NCBI RefSeq assembly: GCF_019635515.1
Contig: NZ_JAHBZI010000001.1
Location: 1,860,001-1,924,000, forward strand
Reading direction: 5' to 3'
Source: Sphingomonas sp.
Lineage (GTDB): Bacteria > Pseudomonadota > Alphaproteobacteria > Sphingomonadales > Sphingomonadaceae
DNA: 64,000 nt
In this document: piece by piece, positions 56,950 to 64,000 of the stretch
How the letters are laid out: each line of letters begins with the position of its first letter
Numbering within the stretch: position 1 is the first letter of the stretch
The notes under the pieces: model-generated
Databases searched by the model: none
Seen by the model: the letters and a program-made list of their open reading frames with translations, nothing else
What the model was told of the DNA's origin: nothing
Position numbers and translations under genes: made by a program

Positions 56950-58779
56950 TCACTTCCGCCCGAACAGCTTCTCGATATCGCCATGCGCCAATTTCACCCA
57001 GGTTGGCCGGCCATGGTTGCACTGGCCCGAATGCGGCGTGACCTCCATCTCGCGGAGCAGCGCGTTCATCTCGGTGACCGACAGCACCCGCCCCGCCCTG
57101 ACCGAACCGTGACAGGCCATGGTCGAGGCGACGTGATCGAGGCGTTCCTTGAGCGACAGCGCCTCGTCGAAGCTGGCGAGTTCGTCGGCTAGATCGGTGA
57201 CGAGGCCGGTGACGTCGCCGGTGCCGAGCGCCGCCGGGGTGGCGCGGACGAGCATGGCGCGCGGGCCGAAGCGTTCGAGTTCGAGACCGAAGGCGGCAAG
57301 CTCCTCGATCCGCGCTTCGAGGCGGTCGCAGGCGGGTTCGTCCAGTTCGACGACTTCGGCGAGGAGGAGCTGCTGGCTGGGGACGCCGCCGCCGGCCATG
57401 GCGCGGCGCATCCGTTCGAGGACGAGGCGCTCGTGCGCGGCATGCTGATCGACCAAGACGAGGCCGTCCTGCGCTTCGGCGACGATATAGGTCTTGGCGA
57501 CCTGGCCGCGGGCGACGCCGAGGGGGAAGTCGATGGTTTCGGGGACGGGCGCGTGCGCGGGCTCGGCGCGGCCTTGCGGAGCGGGGGTGAGGAAGGTTGG
57601 ACGGCGTTCGTGGACGGCCGCTCCTTGGCGCGTCCATAAATCGTCATCCCGGCGAAAGCCGGGACCCAGGGTTTCAGAGTGCGCCGCTTGTGACCCTGGG
57701 TCCCGGCTTTCGCCGGGATGACGGGGTTGTTCCGAGGTCCACATCCCCAACGCGGCTTCGCTGGGGCGCTGCACCGAGCGGTGACCGGCTTCATCGAGGG
57801 CGCGGCGGAGGCCGCTGACGATCATCCCCCGCGCCAGCGCCGGATCGCGGAAGCGGACCTCGGTCTTGGCGGGGTGGACGTTGACGTCGACCGCGTCGGC
57901 GGGGACTTCGAGGAACAGCGCCACCACCGGGTGGCGGTCGCGCGCCAGCATCTCGGCATAGGCGCCGCGCACCGCACCGGCGAGCAGGCGGTCCTTCACC
58001 GGCCGGCCGTTGACGAACAGATATTGGTGATCGGCAACACCGCGATTGAAGGTCGGCAGCCCGGCGACGCCGCCGAGCGCGATCCCCTCGCGTTCGAAAT
58101 CGATGGCGACGCTGTTTTCCTGGAGCGCGCGGTCGGTCAGCGCGGCGACGCGCTCGGGACGGGTCTCCCCGCCCTGGACCTGCAGCACCTTGCGGCCGTC
58201 ATGCTCCACCGAGAAGGCAATGTCGGGCCGCGCCATCGCCAGCCGCTTCACCACGTCCATGCACGCGGCATATTCCGAGCGCGACGAGCGCAGGAACTTG
58301 CGGCGGGCGGGGACGCGGGCGAACAGATCCTCGACGCGGACGCGCGTCCCCGGCGGCAGCGCGGCGGGGCCCTCGGCGACAACCTCGCCATTGTCCACCG
58401 TCCGCGCCCAGCCCTCGCCGCCGCGCACCCGGCTCTCCAGTGTCAGCCGCGCGACGCTGGCGATCGACGGCAACGCCTCACCGCGAAAGCCCAAGGTGGT
58501 CACCCGATCGATGGCCCCATCATCCCACCAGGCTTCGGGCAGTTTCGAGGTCGCGTGCCGCTCCAGCGCCAGCGCCATTTCCGCCGGGCCCATTCCGCAG
58601 CCATCGTCGATCACTTCGACCAGTTCGGTGCCGCCCGCGCCCAACCGGATCGCGACCCGCGTCGCCCCCGCATCGACCGCGTTTTCCACAAGTTCCTTCA
58701 ACGCGCTGGCGGGTCTTTCGACCACTTCACCGGCGGCGATACGATTGACGAGATGCTCGGGTAGACGGCGTATTGACAT
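56950..58779 (-). CDS. mutL: DNA mismatch repair protein MutL, with in-frame repeat insertion
   Basis: A 609-residue mismatch-repair protein. The GHKL ATPase is intact (NRIAAGEVVERPASALKELVENAVDAG, 'DDGCGM', 'TLGFRGEALPSIASV'). The C-terminal endonuclease motif is present as DQHAAHERLVLER, with ACHGSVRAG and QCNHGRPT, so it should nick DNA as in organisms without MutH. Residues about 352-379 (RHPGESRDPGSQAAHSETLG and on) are the translation of a palindromic repeat in the flexible linker. ATG 58779 was chosen over the longer frame. Confidence 0.95.
   Translation of the reverse strand: MSIRRLPEHLVNRIAAGEVVERPASALKELVENAVDAGATRVAIRLGAGGTELVEVIDDGCGMGPAEMALALERHATSKLPEAWWDDGAIDRVTTLGFRGEALPSIASVARLTLESRVRGGEGWARTVDNGEVVAEGPAALPPGTRVRVEDLFARVPARRKFLRSSRSEYAACMDVVKRLAMARPDIAFSVEHDGRKVLQVQGGETRPERVAALTDRALQENSVAIDFEREGIALGGVAGLPTFNRGVADHQYLFVNGRPVKDRLLAGAVRGAYAEMLARDRHPVVALFLEVPADAVDVNVHPAKTEVRFRDPALARGMIVSGLRRALDEAGHRSVQRPSEAALGMWTSEQPRHPGESRDPGSQAAHSETLGPGFRRDDDLWTRQGAAVHERRPTFLTPAPQGRAEPAHAPVPETIDFPLGVARGQVAKTYIVAEAQDGLVLVDQHAAHERLVLERMRRAMAGGGVPSQQLLLAEVVELDEPACDRLEARIEELAAFGLELERFGPRAMLVRATPAALGTGDVTGLVTDLADELASFDEALSLKERLDHVASTMACHGSVRAGRVLSVTEMNALLREMEVTPHSGQCNHGRPTWVKLAHGDIEKLFGRK
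57642..57723. repeat. Palindromic repeat, family A, inside mutL
   Basis: Arms CGTCATCCCGGCGAAAGCCG and CGGCTTTCGCCGGGATGACG with GGGACCCAGGG/CCCTGGGTCCC inside, 82 bases in all. It keeps the mutL frame open. Sibling of the element before rutD. Confidence 0.95.
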
Positions 58780-58875
58780 GGGTGTCGCTCTAGCCCAAGC
58801 GACGGCATCCCGCGACCCAGAACCGCTTTGCGCCGAGGCCGGATTTTTTATCCGCCGACGGAGGAAACGGGATAG

Positions 58876-59970
<1,095 letters not shown>

Positions 59971-59988
59971 CGAGAGGACGAAGGGGGT

Positions 59989-60891
59989 ATGGCGCCGCCA
60001 CGCAACCGGCGCCCGGGGTTTTCGCGGCGGGCGCAATACGGCCTATTTCTGGGATATGTGGCTGCGGTCGGCGGTGCGGCGATCGGCGCGGCCCTGCTGC
60101 TGCTCTCGACGTTCAACCCCACCGCCTTCGCTGCCGTTCGCGGCTTCTTCGCCGAGATCACCACCCCGATCGCCTCGGCCTTCGCCTGGGTGCGCGGCGG
60201 CATCGCCGGCGCGCCCGAAGGCGTGTCGGGCTATGTGAACGCCCGCGCCGAGAATGAGCGGCTCAAGAAGCAGCTCGCCGACAATGAGACGCTGGTCGCC
60301 CGCGCCCGCACGCTCAATCAGGAAAACCGCCGCCTGCGCGAGATGCTGCAGCTGCGCGACGTCACCACCGATGCGGTGGTCATCGCCCGGCTGGTCGCGT
60401 CCTCGGCTTCCAGCACGCGGCGCTACGCCACGCTCAACGCCGGCAATTGGCAGCACGTGAAGCCCGGCATGCCGGTGCGTGAGGCTTCGGGGCTGATCGG
60501 CCAGATCATCGAGACCAGCCCGAACACGTCGCGCGTCCTGCTGATCGTCGATCCCGAGAGCATCGTGCCGGTGCGCCGCACCAGCGACGGGCTTCCGGCG
60601 ATCGCGACCGGCCGTGGCGACGGGCTGATGGATATCCGCTCGGCCAGCATCGCGACGATGATCTTCCAGCCCGGCGACACCTTCGTCACCTCGGGCACCG
60701 GGGGCATCTTCTCGCCCAACATTCCCGTCGCCCGGGTGATCCGCGCCGGGCGCGACGTCGCCGTGGCCGAACCGTCCGCCAATCCCGACGCGCTCGATTT
60801 CGCATTGGTGCAGCAGAGCTTCCTGCCCGAACTGCCCCCCGCCCCCACGCCGACCCCGACGTCCAAGCCCAAGGGCAAGGCCAAGCCATGA
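59989..60891 (+). CDS. mreC: Rod-shape-determining protein MreC
   Basis: A 300-residue bitopic protein: one membrane helix (VAAVGGAAIGAALLLLS), a coiled coil (AENERLKKQLADNETLVARA) and two beta-barrels with 'SGLIGQIIETSPNTSRVLLI' and 'VTSGTGGIFSPNIPV'. Basic Pro-rich tail. It overlaps mreD by four bases. Confidence 0.95.
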   Translation: MAPPRNRRPGFSRRAQYGLFLGYVAAVGGAAIGAALLLLSTFNPTAFAAVRGFFAEITTPIASAFAWVRGGIAGAPEGVSGYVNARAENERLKKQLADNETLVARARTLNQENRRLREMLQLRDVTTDAVVIARLVASSASSTRRYATLNAGNWQHVKPGMPVREASGLIGQIIETSPNTSRVLLIVDPESIVPVRRTSDGLPAIATGRGDGLMDIRSASIATMIFQPGDTFVTSGTGGIFSPNIPVARVIRAGRDVAVAEPSANPDALDFALVQQSFLPELPPAPTPTPTSKPKGKAKP

Positions 60892-61403
60892 ACACACCGA
60901 TCGAGTGGGTTCCGCTCGGGCGCGGCGAGAAGCGGCCCCGCGCGGTGTGGCTCGCGCCGCTGTCGGTAGTGCTCGGCTCGATGATGACGCTGCTGCCGTT
61001 CGTCGCGACCGTGCCGTTCATGCCGCCGTTCGGACTGATGATGCTGCTCGGCTGGCGGCTGGTGCGCACCGATTCGATGAAGGTGTGGGCGCCGGTGCCG
61101 CTCGGCTTCTTCGATGACATGATCAGCGGGCAGCCGCTCGGCAATGCGATGTTCCTCTGGACCGTGTGCGTGCTCGTGATCGAGATTTTCGACACGCGGC
61201 TGGTGTGGCGCGATTTCTGGCAGGACTGGCTGATCGCCAGCGGCGCGATGGCGTTCTGCCTGATCGCGGGCCGGCTGATCGCCGCCCCGCTCTATGCGCA
61301 TGTCGATACCGCCCTGTTGTTCCAGATTGTTATTTCCGCCGCGCTTTTTCCGGTGATTGCCCGCTTCTGTACGTGGCTCGATCGGGATACAAAGCGTCGG
61401 TAA
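60888..61403 (+). CDS. mreD: Rod-shape-determining protein MreD
   Basis: A 171-residue polytopic membrane protein with five or so helices and the family stretch 'FGLMMLLGWRLVRTDSMKVWAPVPLGFFDDMISGQPLGNAM'. Its stop shares one base with the mrdA start (TAATG). Confidence 0.9.
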   Translation: MNTPIEWVPLGRGEKRPRAVWLAPLSVVLGSMMTLLPFVATVPFMPPFGLMMLLGWRLVRTDSMKVWAPVPLGFFDDMISGQPLGNAMFLWTVCVLVIEIFDTRLVWRDFWQDWLIASGAMAFCLIAGRLIAAPLYAHVDTALLFQIVISAALFPVIARFCTWLDRDTKRR

Positions 61404-63439
61404 TGGTCCGGATCACCGAAGCAACCCAGGCATATAGCTTCTCGCGGCGCGCGCTCGTGCTCGGCGGGTTGCAGGGCGGCGTCGCGCTCGTGCTGGCCGG
61501 GCGCATGGCCTATCTCTCGGTGTTCGAGAATGAGCGCTACCGGCTGATGGCCGAGAGCAACCGCATCAACCTGACGCTGACGCCGCCGCGGCGCGGCTGG
61601 ATCGTCGATCGCAACGGCGTGCCGCTCGCCAACAACCGCACCGATTTCCGCGTCGACCTCATCCCCGATCGGATGGAGGACAAGCCCAAGACGATCGACG
61701 CGCTGCAAAAGCTGCTGGGCTTCTCGGAGGAGGATCGCGCGCGCATCGAGACCGACCTCAAGCGCGCGGCAGGCTTCCAGCCGGTGCAGGTGCTCCAGAA
61801 TCTCGATTGGGAGCGCTATGCCACGGTCATCGTGCGGTTGCCGGAAATGGCCGGCGTACAGGCGACCCAGGGTTTCGCGCGCAATTATCCGCTAGGCGCC
61901 GGGGTCGGCCATCTTGTCGGCTATGTCGGCACCGCTTCGGCCGAGCAGTTCAAGAAGGACAAGGATCCGCTGCTCGTCACGCCCGGCTTCAAGCTCGGCA
62001 AGGACGGGATCGAAAAGACGCTCGAGGACCGCCTGCGCGGCACGCCGGGCGCCAAGCGCGTCGAGGTCACCGCGCATGGTCGTCTCGTCCGCGAGCTCGC
62101 GACGCGACCCGATTCCCCCGGCGAGTCGGTGCGGCTGACCATCGACGCCGGGCTGCAGGAATATGCCGCCCGCCGGCTCGGCACCAATTCGGGCTCGGCG
62201 GTGGTGCTCGATTGCCAGACCGGCGACATGCTGGCGATGGTATCGATGCCGGCTTACGATCCCAACAGCTTTTCCGACGGCATCAGCCAGACCGAATGGA
62301 AGATGCTTTCGGAGGACGATCACGTCCCCTTGATGAACAAGGTGCTGCAGGGGCTCTATCCGCCAGGCTCGACGGTCAAGCCGATGAACTCGCTGGCATT
62401 GCTCCAGAACGGCGTCGATCCGCAGGCGACGGTGCATTGCGGCGGCGCGCTGCAGGTCGGTAACGGCGTGTTCCACTGCCACAAGCGCGGCGGGCACGGC
62501 GCCGTGAATATGCGCCGCGCCGTCGCGCAGAGCTGCGACATCTATTTCTACGAGATGCTGCGCCGCTACGGCTATGACGCGATCGCGCCGGTCGCACGGT
62601 CGCTCGGCATGGGCCAGAAGTTCGACCTGCCCTTCACCACCCAGCGCACCGGCGTGGTGCCCGACAGCGCCTGGAAGCTGAAGCGCTACAAGCAAAACTG
62701 GACCGTGGCGGATTCGCTCAACGCGTCGATCGGCCAGGGCTATGTTCTCGCCAATCCGCTCCAGCTCGCGGTGATGGCGGCGCGGCTGGGCTCGGGACGG
62801 GAGATCGTGCCGCGGCTGGTCGCCGACGGACCCGCCAAGCTCGCCGCACCGCTACAGGTCGATCCCGAGCATATCGCCATCGTCCGCGACGCCATGTTCG
62901 CGGTGGTCAATGACGGCGGCACCGGCGGCGCGAGTCGGCTGAGCATTCCCGGCGTGACCATGGCCGCGAAGACCGGCACCGCGCAGGTGCGCCGCATCAC
63001 CATGGCCGAACGCCGCGGCGGCGTGCTCAAAAATGCCGCGCTGCCGTTCAAGATGCGCGACCACGCCCTGTTCATCGCCTTCGCGCCGGCCGACAATCCC
63101 AAATATGCGATGGCGATCGTGCTCGAGCATAACGGCCACACCGTCCGCAATCTCGATACGCCCCTGATCGGCCGGGACATCATGACCTTCCTCTACGATC
63201 GGCCGCAGGCGATGAAGTCGCTGCACGAGGCCGAGCCGACCTGGGGCGGCACCTACAAGGAGCGCGGCATCGCCCAGGCCGAGGCGTTCAGGCGGGCGCA
63301 GCAGGCGCCGCCGCCGCCCGCTCCCGAAGACACCGAAGCCGCCGCGAGCAATGTCGCAGCGGAGGCCGCCGACGCGACGACCAGCAACACTATCGATGCG
63401 ACCGCTGCCGAGCGGGGAAGCGCGGAAATCGAAGAATGA
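61403..63439 (+). CDS. mrdA: Penicillin-binding protein 2 (elongasome transpeptidase)
   Basis: Class B PBP of about 678 residues. A membrane anchor (LVLGGLQGGVALVLAGRM), then the dimerisation region 'NRINLTLTPPRRGWIVDRNGVPLA', active site 'YPPGSTVKPMN' (SxxK), 'SCDIYFYE' (SxD) and 'AAKTGTAQV' (KTG). The Ala/Pro/Glu-rich tail is an extension. Overlaps rodA by four bases. Confidence 0.97.
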   Translation: MVRITEATQAYSFSRRALVLGGLQGGVALVLAGRMAYLSVFENERYRLMAESNRINLTLTPPRRGWIVDRNGVPLANNRTDFRVDLIPDRMEDKPKTIDALQKLLGFSEEDRARIETDLKRAAGFQPVQVLQNLDWERYATVIVRLPEMAGVQATQGFARNYPLGAGVGHLVGYVGTASAEQFKKDKDPLLVTPGFKLGKDGIEKTLEDRLRGTPGAKRVEVTAHGRLVRELATRPDSPGESVRLTIDAGLQEYAARRLGTNSGSAVVLDCQTGDMLAMVSMPAYDPNSFSDGISQTEWKMLSEDDHVPLMNKVLQGLYPPGSTVKPMNSLALLQNGVDPQATVHCGGALQVGNGVFHCHKRGGHGAVNMRRAVAQSCDIYFYEMLRRYGYDAIAPVARSLGMGQKFDLPFTTQRTGVVPDSAWKLKRYKQNWTVADSLNASIGQGYVLANPLQLAVMAARLGSGREIVPRLVADGPAKLAAPLQVDPEHIAIVRDAMFAVVNDGGTGGASRLSIPGVTMAAKTGTAQVRRITMAERRGGVLKNAALPFKMRDHALFIAFAPADNPKYAMAIVLEHNGHTVRNLDTPLIGRDIMTFLYDRPQAMKSLHEAEPTWGGTYKERGIAQAEAFRRAQQAPPPPAPEDTEAAASNVAAEAADATTSNTIDATAAERGSAEIEE

Positions 63440-64000
63440 GCCTGGTCAGTTCGGATCTGGTCCCGACCCAGATCTCGCAGCTTCCGTGGAAGATCATCCT
63501 GCTGGTCATCGTCATCGGGATGTTCGGGCTGGTCGTGCTCTATTCGGCGGCGAGCGGAAACATCCGCCCCTGGGCGCTCAATCAGGGCACGCGCTTCTTC
63601 ATCTTCCTGGCGATGGCGATCGTGATGTCGCGCATCCCGGACAATTTCTGGGCGCTCGGCGCCTTCCCGATGTACATCGCCATCCTCGTCATGCTCGTCG
63701 GCGTCGAGCTGCTCGGCGCGGTAGCGGGCGGCAGCCAGCGCTGGCTCGACCTCGGCGTCATCCGCCTGCAGCCGTCCGAACTGATGAAGCCGGTGATCGT
63801 GATGGCCTGTGCGCGCTTTTACGAGATTCTGCCGGCGGGGGACATCCGCAAGTTCGGGGCGATCTGGCCAGCGGCGGTGCTGATCGGGTTGCCGGCGGGC
63901 CTGGTCATGCTCCAGCCCGATCTCGGCACCGCGTTGATGATCACCGCCGGCGGCATAACCGTGATGTTCCTCGCGGGCGTGCCGCTGCGGCTGTTCATCG
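63436..64000 (+). CDS. rodA: Peptidoglycan glycosyltransferase RodA, C-terminus cut by window edge
   Basis: The first 188 residues of a SEDS glycosyltransferase: successive membrane helices and 'GGSQRWLDLGVIRLQPSELMKPVIV', 'MLQPDLGTALMI', the conserved SEDS loops. Last visible gene of the elongasome operon. Confidence 0.96.
   Translation, partial: MSLVSSDLVPTQISQLPWKIILLVIVIGMFGLVVLYSAASGNIRPWALNQGTRFFIFLAMAIVMSRIPDNFWALGAFPMYIAILVMLVGVELLGAVAGGSQRWLDLGVIRLQPSELMKPVIVMACARFYEILPAGDIRKFGAIWPAAVLIGLPAGLVMLQPDLGTALMITAGGITVMFLAGVPLRLFI

Overview
This window reads as chromosomal DNA from a GC-rich alphaproteobacterium, most likely a sphingomonad (Sphingomonas or a close relative). The evidence is the gene complement: a large TonB-dependent receptor, an Entner-Doudoroff operon, RcnB-like and YbjN-like secreted proteins, ETF-QO beside a degenerate uracil-DNA-glycosylase-like gene, DnaE with altered PHP residues, and many small palindromic intergenic repeats. 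There is no phage, plasmid, CRISPR array, insertion sequence or intact rRNA/tRNA gene; it looks like stable core genome.

Layout. 1-6 kb: a TPR protein (cut by the left edge) and ETF-QO on the minus strand; then a UDG-like gene, a soluble lytic transglycosylase and moaB, ending in a tRNA 3' fragment. 6-13 kb: YbjN-like protein, VOC protein, PA0069-type radical SAM protein, a secreted protein paired with an unusual SGNH hydrolase/NodB deacetylase fusion, and a tandem AAA ATPase. 13-16.3 kb: a reduced pyrimidine-degradation operon rutB-rutC-rutD-rutA. 16-26 kb: diguanylate cyclase, M1 aminopeptidase, acyl-CoA ligase, a structured 0.5-kb gap and dnaE. 26-34 kb: MraZ-like protein with a small zinc-ribbon-like partner, glutathione peroxidase, an overlapping lolE-lolD-signal peptidase operon, and a TonB receptor. 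34-38 kb: small heat-shock gene with a candidate RNA thermometer, pyrG, secG, a MarR regulator, an SH3 protein and argC. 39-45 kb: zwf-pgl-edd-glk-eda, a complete glucose-to-pyruvate Entner-Doudoroff route from glucokinase through aldolase. 45-51.4 kb: group III truncated globin, then fabD-fabG-(secreted protein)-(secreted protein)-acpP-fabF-mltG on the minus strand. 51.6-57 kb: secreted proteins, the ribosomal operon rpsF-rpsR-rplI with a strong terminator, two secreted relatives, a CAP protein and an orphan ExbD/TolR. 57-64 kb: mutL divergent from the elongasome operon mreB-mreC-mreD-mrdA-rodA, the last cut by the right edge.

The most notable structure is not a gene island. It is a set of palindromic repeats, some of which lie inside essential genes. 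One approximately 82-bp element is retained in frame in the MutL linker; its close relative sits directly in front of rutD. A shortened form of a second family lies in dnaE, with the full form in the gap beside glutathione peroxidase. Other points of interest are a 35-bp perfect element placed just after the stop codons of both pyrG and eda, a roughly 10.6-bp periodic array with competing hairpins upstream of the acyl-CoA ligase gene, a signal peptidase homologue lacking the catalytic lysine encoded in the lol operon, and the SGNH-NodB fusion. I found no convincing new defence or mobile system. All functional calls are from reading the sequence; no database search was run.
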